DNA of 64,000 bases from Spirosoma sp. KCTC 42546 (GTDB taxonomy: Bacteria > Bacteroidota > Bacteroidia > Cytophagales > Spirosomataceae): contig NZ_CP041360.1 of the NCBI RefSeq assembly GCF_006965485.1, positions 1,798,001 through 1,862,000 of the forward strand, read 5' to 3'. The translations under genes were made by a program, and so were the position numbers. Below the pieces are notes generated by a model that ran no database searches, was not told where the DNA came from, and worked only from the letters and a program-made list of their open reading frames with translations. Of the stretch, positions 55,903 through 63,233 are shown piece after piece. How positions within the stretch are numbered: position 1 is the first letter of the stretch; each line of letters begins with the position of its first letter.

Positions 55903-56928
55903 ATGCGTCTGTTTCTGATTGCCTTCCTATTTTCGATTTCGATACTACCAAGCCTGGCTCAATCGAACAAAATTCAACTCACCCACGATGAAGCGCAGAA
56001 GCGTGTTTCAGTTACCGTCGATGGGAAACCATTCACGGCTTATATTTATCCAGGCCCAACCGTCCTGAAAAAGCCAGTTTTATATCCGATTCTATCGGCT
56101 GGAGGTAATTTTATCACACGAGGCTGGCCACTCGACCCTCGGCCCGACGAACGAATTGACCACCCGCACCATGTGGGTATGTGGTTCAACTACGGTGATG
56201 TAAATGGTCATGATTTCTGGAATAATTCGATTCAGGTTGGACCCGAGCATAAGGGGCCATTCGGTACAATCGTGCACACAGGTGTTAAGTCGATGAAGAG
56301 CGGGAATGGCAAGGCTACACTAGTCGTTACAGCCGATTGGCTCGATAAAGATAACAAAGTGATGCTTCAGGAAACAACAACTTATGAATTTGGTGCTAGT
56401 GCTGCCAATCGTACAATTGAACGAATTACAACACTTAAGGCCGCTGATAAAGAAGTCGTTTTTAAAGATAATAAGGAAGGTATGATTGCTCTGCGAGTTG
56501 CGCGTCAACTCGAACAGCCTTCAACGAAACCTGAAATCTTCACTGACGCGCAAGGGGTACAGACAAAGGTGCCGGTATTAAATAACACAGGTGTAACGGG
56601 TTTATATCATAGTAGCGAAGGCGTAGAAGGCGATGCCGTCTGGGGGACGCGTGCCCAATGGATGAAATTAACGGGTACTGTTAACGGGGAAGCCTTATCA
56701 GTCGTTTTAGTAGACCATGCCAAAAATATAGGCTACCCAACGTACTGGCATGCCCGAGGTTATGGTCTGTTTGCTGCTAATCCATTAGGACCCTCTGTAA
56801 TGAGCAGTGGTAAGGCCCCGGCATTAAATTATACATTGCCAGCAAATCAGGCTGTTACGTTCCGGCATAGACTATTAATACAATCAGGTACTTTGTCGGA
56901 TGCTGATTTGGTACGATTATCTAAATAG
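55903..56928 (+). CDS. DUF6807/PmoA-family exported protein
   Basis: 341 residues with a signal peptide ending about residue 19 (SLAQ). The family pattern is clear: VTVDGKPFTAYIYPGPTVLKKPVLYPILSA-type start, WPLDPRPDERIDHPHHVGMW, then FWNNSIQVGPEHKGP and the GTRAQWMKLTGTV region, ending AVTFRHRLLIQSG. His residues in DHPHH suggest a metal- or sugar-binding site. The family is annotated as 'PmoA' (methane oxygenase-like) but has nothing to do with methane. It is frequent in Bacteroidota and Planctomycetes next to sugar dehydrogenases, suggesting carbohydrate catabolism. Confidence 0.82.
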   Translation: MRLFLIAFLFSISILPSLAQSNKIQLTHDEAQKRVSVTVDGKPFTAYIYPGPTVLKKPVLYPILSAGGNFITRGWPLDPRPDERIDHPHHVGMWFNYGDVNGHDFWNNSIQVGPEHKGPFGTIVHTGVKSMKSGNGKATLVVTADWLDKDNKVMLQETTTYEFGASAANRTIERITTLKAADKEVVFKDNKEGMIALRVARQLEQPSTKPEIFTDAQGVQTKVPVLNNTGVTGLYHSSEGVEGDAVWGTRAQWMKLTGTVNGEALSVVLVDHAKNIGYPTYWHARGYGLFAANPLGPSVMSSGKAPALNYTLPANQAVTFRHRLLIQSGTLSDADLVRLSK

Positions 56929-56986
56929 TTAATGAATATTCGAAATCGTTAACTTGTAGGAGAAGAAAATCATTTGGCATATTATT

Positions 56987-57037
56987 TGTGGGTCATGAAA
57001 ATTAGTACATCAAATCGTACTGGTTTTATGACCCACA
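56987..57037 (+). repeat. 21-bp hairpin around alternative start codons
   Basis: TGTGGGTCAT (56987-56996) pairs with ATGACCCACA (57028-57037), and 56998-57008 pairs with 57017-57027 (two G-U, one bulged G at 56997). The loop is 8 nt. Two in-frame ATGs (56995 and 57028) lie one in each arm. It may hide the start codon in the mRNA. Confidence 0.75.
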
Positions 57038-58596
57038 TCTTTTTTAGTAAGTACCCGCATTGGAGTCGTGTGTTTTTTGTTGCCTTACTTTGGGCGCCAA
57101 CACTGCTAACTGCTCAAATTCGAAATTCTACTCCTCTACCACTTCCGAAGCCATCGCTTCGTGTTGGGGCCGATGGATTAATGACAATTGAGAATTCGCA
57201 GATTAAAGTAGGTATTAATACAAATGCTGGTGGTGCTATTACATACCTCACCTTCCAGAATGACCAGGGGGGAAAGGTTAATACCCGCAATATGGTCAGT
57301 AATCCTCTTATTGGAGGGCGTACTGATCTCGGGCGGCAGATACAAATAGGTCTTTATGGCGGTCCATACGAATATTCACAAAATGGAAACCCTGCCTGGG
57401 TTGGTCTCGGCTGGAACCCCATTCAGGCAGGTGACGTCTACTTTAATTCAGCTCAGGTATTATTGGCTGAAAAGCAGGATAATTTACTGCATACGAAAAC
57501 CATTCCTAAGCAATTTGCTTTTTATAACGAGCCAGGAGAGGCTACAATAGAACACTGGATTCGATTAGATGGGAATGTAGTAAAGGTGCACGTAAAAGTA
57601 GTTCTGTCACGATCAGATAAAACTCAGTATGAGGCTCGCCAGCAGGAGTTTCCTTGTATGTATTTGACCGGCGATTATCACAATATGTGGCTTTATAAAG
57701 GTAGTAGCCCCTATACAAATGGATCTCTTGCACTAGAACGGATACAGCCACCTCAAACGACCATATTTGGTGATGTATTTCCAACAGAGCCCTGGATGGC
57801 ATCGACGAACGATAATGGTTACGGAGTTGGGTTATATGCAAAGGGTAACTACGAATGGAAAAGAGGTTATTTTGGGGCCGATCTGGGTGGCGATGAAACT
57901 AGTACTGTGGCCTCCTATATCGCAGCTGCGAATAAAGTCGTGTTTGACCATAATTTAGTCCATGAATGGGATTATGAGCTGATCTTAGGACATTTAAGCG
58001 AAATACGATCCTATGTCTACAATAAACAGCATTCACCGCCTGGACCTAATTATTTGTTCGATACATCGCGTAAGGGCTGGTTATACTATCACGCAACAGA
58101 TACGGGCTGGCCTATTTCCGGTAAATTACATGTTCATCTAGATGATGCGACAAATGCTCGAATTTTATCGCCATTTGTTTTTTGGAAAGGCCGTAGTAAT
58201 CCGAAGATTTATTTGCGGGCAGCATTTAACACGCAAAGTGACAAGTTCCGAATTAAATGGCGCCGTAGTGACGATATAACGATATACGGTACTGGGGATC
58301 GAATAATGGAATTTCCAGTTATCAACGATGGGCAATTTCATACGTATACAATTGATCTAAGCTCAAACGATTACTGGCTCGAAGCCGACATTGGACAAAT
58401 AGCGTTTGAGCCCGTTACTGATAAGCCCCAGCCTAATGCCTGGGTTGAATTTGCCTGGGTTGCCACTAGTCCAGATGGGCCTACTCCTGAGATAGTTGAT
58501 CCATTTGTGCCACCTGTTGATAATCCTTGTGTACCCGGTTGTGCTCTGGTAAGTGTAAAGAAGATTCAGTACATTAAATCGAATCGGAAGCGATAA
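57028..58596 (+). CDS. unknown exported protein with C-terminal carbohydrate-binding-like domain
   Basis: 522 residues from ATG 57028, or 533 from ATG 56995. The 57028 start gives a good signal peptide (ending LTAQ). No known family was recognised. The N-terminal part (about 30-300) is beta-rich, with GYGVGLYAKGNYEWKRGYFG and WVGLGWNPIQAGDVYFNSAQ. The C-terminal 170 residues (LFDTSRKGWLYYHATDTGWP, FRIKWRRSDDITIYG, QFHTYTIDLSSNDYWLEADI) resemble a beta-sandwich carbohydrate-binding module. Two Cys close the tail (DNPCVPGCALVS). A secreted sugar-binding or polysaccharide-acting role is inferred only from these hints and the neighbours. Confidence 0.6.
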   Translation: MTHIFFSKYPHWSRVFFVALLWAPTLLTAQIRNSTPLPLPKPSLRVGADGLMTIENSQIKVGINTNAGGAITYLTFQNDQGGKVNTRNMVSNPLIGGRTDLGRQIQIGLYGGPYEYSQNGNPAWVGLGWNPIQAGDVYFNSAQVLLAEKQDNLLHTKTIPKQFAFYNEPGEATIEHWIRLDGNVVKVHVKVVLSRSDKTQYEARQQEFPCMYLTGDYHNMWLYKGSSPYTNGSLALERIQPPQTTIFGDVFPTEPWMASTNDNGYGVGLYAKGNYEWKRGYFGADLGGDETSTVASYIAAANKVVFDHNLVHEWDYELILGHLSEIRSYVYNKQHSPPGPNYLFDTSRKGWLYYHATDTGWPISGKLHVHLDDATNARILSPFVFWKGRSNPKIYLRAAFNTQSDKFRIKWRRSDDITIYGTGDRIMEFPVINDGQFHTYTIDLSSNDYWLEADIGQIAFEPVTDKPQPNAWVEFAWVATSPDGPTPEIVDPFVPPVDNPCVPGCALVSVKKIQYIKSNRKR

Positions 58597-58621
58597 GGAA
58601 AATTTCCAGAAGGAAACTACA

Positions 58622-58660
58622 CTGGTCAGACCGTATTTGGCTAGTCTGACCAGGATTTTT
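58622..58660 (+). terminator. intrinsic terminator after the unknown exported protein gene
   Basis: CTGGTCAGAC (58622-58631) pairs exactly with 58644-58653, 12-nt loop, then GATTTTTT. Ordinary terminator, followed about 80 bp on by the long hairpin at 58732. Confidence 0.88.
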
Positions 58661-58731
58661 TGCTGTAGCTTCTATGGTTGCTCTTTGGCTTACTAAAGAG
58701 CAGGAAGTAAAGGGCTAATTTTACTGAAAAG

Positions 58732-58800
58732 CGATAAACCAGTTGGGGGTTAAGTAACAGGTGGTTATCACTTGTTACTTAACCCCCAATTGGTTTATCG
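58732..58800. repeat. 32-bp near-perfect inverted repeat, 5-nt loop
   Basis: Arms 58732-58763 and 58769-58800 pair with two G-U positions. It lies between convergent genes although the plus-strand gene already has its own terminator, so termination alone does not explain it. It ends 7 bp before the stop of the minus-strand gene. Confidence 0.92.
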
Positions 58801-58807
58801 TACCTGA

Positions 58808-59203
58808 TTAGTTCAAATGTACTAATGCTGAACGATACACACGTCCGTCAAGCGATTTCATCCATGAACGTAGTGTTTGACTTTCTGTAGTAGCCCGGCC
58901 AAGTTCGTTGTCAATCTGGCGAAGCAAAAAAAACAGTTGATGAATATGTTGCCATTGCTCCGCTAACCGATTGATGTTTGGAGATTCAGGTTTTTGCTGA
59001 CGAGCGGTCTGTGTTAGCTGGCGCAAGCTCATTTTGAGATGATACCGAAGAATAATCAGTCGACTTGCCATGGGCAACTCTTTTGGATTACGCTCCATAT
59101 GTGATATGCTTTTAGCTAACACATTATTACGTTGCTGAAGCTGATCAGATACAAGCATCCAGGCGTACTCTGCCTGGAGAGATTCATAAGTAACGTTTTG
59201 CAT
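58808..59203 (-). CDS. unknown small helical protein
   Basis: 131 residues from ATG 59203. It is almost wholly predicted helical, with Leu-rich heptad spacing (ESLQAEYAWMLVSDQLQQRN, RLIILRYHLKMSLRQLTQTA, RLAEQWQHIHQLFFLLRQID), and lacks a signal or membrane segment, so it is probably cytoplasmic and coiled-coil-like. No family was recognised. It stands alone between a long hairpin and a non-coding 290-bp gap. Confidence 0.6.
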   Translation of the reverse strand: MQNVTYESLQAEYAWMLVSDQLQQRNNVLAKSISHMERNPKELPMASRLIILRYHLKMSLRQLTQTARQQKPESPNINRLAEQWQHIHQLFFLLRQIDNELGRATTESQTLRSWMKSLDGRVYRSALVHLN

Positions 59204-59493
59204 GATACCTAGCACAGTACGGTTTATCAACAAATATAACGAAACGTCAACATAATTAATTGGTATAAGGTCTTGTTTGTAAAATTTTTATCTGGCTTAT
59301 AGGATTTGCGCAGAATATTTTCAAAAGTTAAACGTGTACGTTAGTCGAAGCTGGAAACTTGGGACCTAAAAGGCGGAAGATTTGACAAGCAGTTCAGAGT
59401 AAGTAAGAGGCAGTAAGCTGTTTTAGTATAAACCCTTTATCTTCGTCCTGAAGTGTCGGTTATTTACCGCAAACAGCTATTGTCTACTTGCTC

Positions 59494-60186
59494 ATGGATC
59501 CTATTTACCGCGCACTGATCGTCTGCACGAACCATACGGATTATCCTACTAAGTCCCAAAAAACAGGTTTGTGGCTTAGCGAGGCTACCCATTTTTATGA
59601 TGAATTAGCCGGGCGGAATCTACCCTACGATATCGCAAGCCCTGTGGGAGGCTCCATTCCCATTGATGAGAAGAGTATTGACCGACGCGATGCGATCAAT
59701 GAAAAATGGTATCATAATCCAACATTCCGCTCCAAATTGGATAACTCATTGAAGTTAGATGAAATTGACGCTTCTAACTACCAAATCCTCTATTTTACTG
59801 GCGGACACGGCACTATGTGGGATTTTCCTGACAATCTGGCTGTGCAGCGTATAACCCGGCAGATTTATGAAAGTGGTGGTATGGTAGCAGCTGTTTGCCA
59901 CGGTGTTGGTGCACTACTCAATGTTACCTTGTCTGATGGTTCTCTACTCATTGATAACCGGCAGGTAACTGGCTTCTCGAACATGGAAGAAAAACTCGTT
60001 CGACTCGATGAGGAAGTTCCGTTCTTACTCGAAGATGCGTTGAGGCAGAAAAATGCCCTTTATAGTAAAGGCTTGATCCCGTTTCTGCCGTTCATCGAAG
60101 TCGATGAACGTTTAGTGACCGGGCAAAATCCATTGTCGGCGCGGAAAGTAGGACGGAAGGTGCTGGAAGAAATGTATGAGAAATAA
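59494..60186 (+). CDS. DJ-1/PfpI-family protein (Hsp31-like class I glutamine amidotransferase fold)
   Basis: 230 residues from ATG 59494. The nucleophile elbow AAVCHGVGALL carries C135 and H136. The conserved Glu is in TGLWLSEATHFYDELAG and the GGHGTMWDFP loop is present, typical of the Hsp31/HchA-like branch, which acts as a glyoxalase III or deglycase-type stress protein. It stands by itself between a non-coding gap and rfbC, its stop codon 2 bp from a heptad hairpin. Confidence 0.9.
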   Translation: MDPIYRALIVCTNHTDYPTKSQKTGLWLSEATHFYDELAGRNLPYDIASPVGGSIPIDEKSIDRRDAINEKWYHNPTFRSKLDNSLKLDEIDASNYQILYFTGGHGTMWDFPDNLAVQRITRQIYESGGMVAAVCHGVGALLNVTLSDGSLLIDNRQVTGFSNMEEKLVRLDEEVPFLLEDALRQKNALYSKGLIPFLPFIEVDERLVTGQNPLSARKVGRKVLEEMYEK

Positions 60187-60188
60187 TA

Positions 60189-60258
60189 TAATGGATAATG
60201 AATAATGAATAACGGCCTGCTAGCTCATTGTCCATTATTTATTATCCATTTTCCATTA
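60189..60258. repeat. TAATGRA heptad inverted repeat
   Basis: From 60189 the plus strand reads TAATGGA TAATGAA TAATGAA. From 60258 the minus strand reads TAATGGA AAATGGA TAATAAA TAATGGA CAATGAG. The arms therefore match as heptads, not base by base. The rfbC stop codon (60258-60256) is in the right arm. It lies between the convergent DJ-1 and rfbC genes and uses the same heptad as 44316-44396. Confidence 0.88.
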
Positions 60259-60801
60259 TACTACAGCCTCTGGTAATACTTCCCGTAATGTTTTCAGTTC
60301 CTGATCTTTCTCTGAAACGATTGGATTCGTTACGCCCCAATTAATATTTAGATCTGGATCATTCCAGATAATGCCAGATTCAGAGGCTTTATTATAAATG
60401 TTTGTGCATTTATAGCTGAAGATACTGTCTTCCAGTGCTACAAATCCGTGAGCGAAACCTTCCGGTATATAAGCCATGTTGGCTAGCTTGGCGTCAAGCA
60501 AAAAAGTTTCGTATTGCCCAAACGTTGGCGAATCCGGTCGTAAGTCAACGGCTACGTCCAATACCTGGCCCGTGATAACCCGCACTAATTTTCCCTGAGC
60601 AAAGGGTGCGTTCTGCATATGCAATCCACGCAGAACACCTTTTACGGAGAACGATTGATTGTCCTGTACAAACTCCATTGGCAAGCCCAGCGATACGAAA
60701 AGCGGTTTATTGTAGGACTCAAAGAAATGTCCACGCTCGTCTTCAAATACGCGTGGAATTAATTCAATTAGGCCATCAATGGCTGTTTGCCGAACTTGCA
60801 T
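60256..60801 (-). CDS. rfbC: dTDP-4-dehydrorhamnose 3,5-epimerase
   Basis: 181 residues, usual RmlC length. It epimerises dTDP-4-keto-6-deoxyglucose at C3 and C5 in dTDP-L-rhamnose synthesis for surface polysaccharides. Signatures: LIPRVFEDERGHFFESYN, FVQDNQSFSVKGVLRGLHMQ (active-site His), GKLVRVITGQVLDVAVDLR, YIPEGFAHGFVAL and YKCTNIYNKASESGI. The other rml genes are not adjacent in this window. Confidence 0.96.
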   Translation of the reverse strand: MQVRQTAIDGLIELIPRVFEDERGHFFESYNKPLFVSLGLPMEFVQDNQSFSVKGVLRGLHMQNAPFAQGKLVRVITGQVLDVAVDLRPDSPTFGQYETFLLDAKLANMAYIPEGFAHGFVALEDSIFSYKCTNIYNKASESGIIWNDPDLNINWGVTNPIVSEKDQELKTLREVLPEAVV

Positions 60802-60868
60802 AATAGGATGGTGTTTCTTAAACGAAGGTCTCTTATGGGCAAATTTATGAAACCGACACGGTAAGTCG

Positions 60869-60876
60869 TACTTTTG
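60869..60876 (+). promoter_or_regulatory. candidate pyrF -7 box
   Basis: TACTTTTG, identical to the boxes at 3192 and 10901, 35 bp before the pyrF ATG. Confidence 0.5.
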
Positions 60877-60911
60877 AGCGGAATCTTTTAGTCTGTGATC
60901 CCCGTTTCAGC

Positions 60912-61742
60912 ATGACATATTCAGAGTTAAGCAATCTGATTTTTCAAAAGCAGTCCTATTTATGCGTTGGGTTAGATACGGATCCTCGTAAACTTCCCCA
61001 ACATCTATTGACCGAACCCGACCCGGTCTTTGCATTCAACAAAGCAATTATCGACGCTACTGCCGACTTCGCCGTAGCCTATAAACCTAATATTGCTTTC
61101 TATGAAGCGCAGGGGCCACGAGGTTGGGAAAGCCTGCAGAAAACCCTTGACTATATTCCCGCCAATTGCTTCACTATTGCTGATGCTAAACGGGGGGACA
61201 TTGGGAATACCTCTGATTTGTATGCCCGCACCTTTTTCGACCCCGCAGCAGCTGGATTATCGTTTGATTCTGTTACGGTAGCTCCTTACATGGGCCATGA
61301 TTCAGTACTACCTTTTCTGGCTTACGAAGGTAAATGGGTAATTCTTCTAGCGCTGACATCCAACACCGGCAGTGCTGATTTCCAGCGACAACAAGTTGGC
61401 GAACAGGAACTATTTGAGATTGTGATTGAAACTGCACAGACCTGGGCCGGAACGGATAAACTTATGTTTGTTGTAGGCGCAACCCAGGCTGACGAACTAA
61501 GTCGGATCAGAGAATTAGCTCCCGATAACTTTTTGCTTGTGCCCGGTGTGGGCGCACAAGGGGGGAGTCTTCAAGATGTTTCCAGACGAGGCTTAACGGC
61601 TTCGGGTGGTTTATTAGTAAACGCGTCAAGAAGTATTTTATATGCGTCCGATGGCGTGGACTTTGCTGATCGAGCAAGAGATGAAGCCAGGGCTTTACAA
61701 AAGGAAATGGCCACCTATTTAGCTGCTATGCAAAGGAACTAG
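60912..61742 (+). CDS. pyrF: orotidine 5'-phosphate decarboxylase
   Basis: 276 residues, the longer type 2 form usual in Bacteroidota and actinobacteria. It makes UMP from OMP in the last step of pyrimidine synthesis. Signatures: CVGLDTDPRKLPQHLL, FAVAYKPNIAFYEAQG, the catalytic lysine K93 in DAKRGDIGNTSDLYA, VTVAPYMGHDSV and LVPGVGAQGGSLQDV. A TACTTTTG box stands upstream; the DUF2851 gene begins 104 bp downstream. Confidence 0.96.
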   Translation: MTYSELSNLIFQKQSYLCVGLDTDPRKLPQHLLTEPDPVFAFNKAIIDATADFAVAYKPNIAFYEAQGPRGWESLQKTLDYIPANCFTIADAKRGDIGNTSDLYARTFFDPAAAGLSFDSVTVAPYMGHDSVLPFLAYEGKWVILLALTSNTGSADFQRQQVGEQELFEIVIETAQTWAGTDKLMFVVGATQADELSRIRELAPDNFLLVPGVGAQGGSLQDVSRRGLTASGGLLVNASRSILYASDGVDFADRARDEARALQKEMATYLAAMQRN

Positions 61743-61846
61743 ACGATTGGGCGAAAGTAGGTATATTATTTTAGTAAATGTGTTTATATTCAACTCGCCT
61801 TAGGGTTGCTAATGGCATCAACTAACTGATAATTATCGACTAAACT

Positions 61847-63142
61847 GTGCCCGAAATTTTTCTGTATTTTATCTGGCAATACCAGTATTTTACAAATAAC
61901 AACTTAATTACAACCGATGGTGAATCCGTACAGGTGCTCCACACGGGTTTTCGGAATCACGAAGCCGGGCCTGATTTTACCAACGCCCGGTTACTGATCA
62001 ATGAAGTAGAGTGGGTGGGTACGGTTGAGATGCATACCCGAACATCGGATTGGCTTGTGCATCGTCATCAGCATGATCGGGCGTATGACAATGTCATTCT
62101 ACATGTTGTTTGGCAGGACGATAGATTGGCCAACGGTCGGCGGGTTGATCGGGCTAATGGAACACCACTGCCTACGCTTGAACTTCAGCCACTCATCGAT
62201 TCGACATTACTGGATCGCTACCAGGTATTAAGTGATTCAGTAGATGCTATTCCCTGTGCAGGGCAATTTCGTAGCGTAGCACCTTTGCGAATAACATCAA
62301 TGCTTGACAAAGCTATGCTTCAACGGTTGGAACGGAAAGCAGAAGGGGTCCGGCAGCTAGTTGAGCAGGCAGGTGGCGATTGGGAGGAGACCGCCTATCG
62401 GCTTCTAGCTATGAACATGGGTTTTAAAATCAATGCCGACCCTATGGCTCAACTTAGTCGGGCTGTACCCTTGAAAGCAATTCTGAAACACCGGGATGTA
62501 TTGGTACAAGTTGAAGCTATGTTGTATGGTACAGCCGGATTATTAGATACGGATGAGTCTGACGACTACATTAAAACGCTTCAACGCGAATATCGATTTC
62601 TCGCATCTAAATATTCACTTACTGATAAACAGGTAGCTGCTCATACCTGGAAATGGGGGCGATTACGGCCCGCTAATTTCCCAACTCTACGATTGGCCCA
62701 GTTAGCTCGTCTGGTGACGTATCATGCCAGTTTATTTTCACTATTTGCCGGTACACGAGATAGTGAAACATTGCTCAACGCCTTACAGATAACACCTTCT
62801 AACTACTGGCAATCGCACTATCGGTTTGGAAAACAAACCGATAAAAGTGTTTCGGCGTTGGGGCTAAACTCGGCCGAGAATATTGTAATTAACACAGTTG
62901 TGCCGTTACTTGCCGCGTATGCCCACCATAGAGGCCAGCCAGCTTATATTGACCGGGCTATTGAGTTACTAGAGCAACTGCCTGCCGAAAAAAACCGCCT
63001 GACCGATACCTGGGACACTCTAGGATTGGGTGTTCGTACAGCATTCGATTCGCAGGCGGCAATTGAACTCTATAATGAGTTTTGTTCCGTAAAAAAATGC
63101 TTGAGTTGCCAGATTGGCGCAGCGCTGTTGAAAAATAGATAA
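61847..63142 (+). CDS. DUF2851 family protein
   Basis: 431 residues from a GTG start at 61847; no ATG before the conserved N-terminus. The family pattern is seen in EIFLYFIWQYQYFTNNNL, GFRNHEAGPDFTNARLLINE, EWVGTVEMHTRTSDWLVHRH and the H-rich loop HDRAYDNVILHVVWQDD, with a C-terminal CxxC-like tail (SVKKCLSCQIGAALL). The first part looks like a PD-(D/E)xK-type nuclease fold (E-x-D/H and E-x-H residues), but function is unproved. Its stop codon overlaps the start of a 39-bp hairpin. Confidence 0.85.
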   Translation: MPEIFLYFIWQYQYFTNNNLITTDGESVQVLHTGFRNHEAGPDFTNARLLINEVEWVGTVEMHTRTSDWLVHRHQHDRAYDNVILHVVWQDDRLANGRRVDRANGTPLPTLELQPLIDSTLLDRYQVLSDSVDAIPCAGQFRSVAPLRITSMLDKAMLQRLERKAEGVRQLVEQAGGDWEETAYRLLAMNMGFKINADPMAQLSRAVPLKAILKHRDVLVQVEAMLYGTAGLLDTDESDDYIKTLQREYRFLASKYSLTDKQVAAHTWKWGRLRPANFPTLRLAQLARLVTYHASLFSLFAGTRDSETLLNALQITPSNYWQSHYRFGKQTDKSVSALGLNSAENIVINTVVPLLAAYAHHRGQPAYIDRAIELLEQLPAEKNRLTDTWDTLGLGVRTAFDSQAAIELYNEFCSVKKCLSCQIGAALLKNR

Positions 63143-63231
63143 GGGAGGAAAGGGAAGAAGGGGAGTAGAGGGAGGAAGGAACGATTGATATCCCTTTCTC
63201 CCTCTACTCCCCTTCTTCCCTTTCCTCCTTT
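63141..63231. repeat. 39-bp purine/pyrimidine inverted repeat, 13-nt loop
   Basis: Arms 63141-63179 and 63193-63231 pair fully with two G-U positions; the loop is 63180-63192. The left arm is purines apart from a single T; the right arm is the pyrimidine complement and is followed by more T. It shares GGAGGAAAGGGAA with 32658-32756. It lies between the convergent DUF2851 and oxidoreductase genes and overlaps the DUF2851 stop codon. Confidence 0.93.
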
Positions 63232-63233
63232 TT

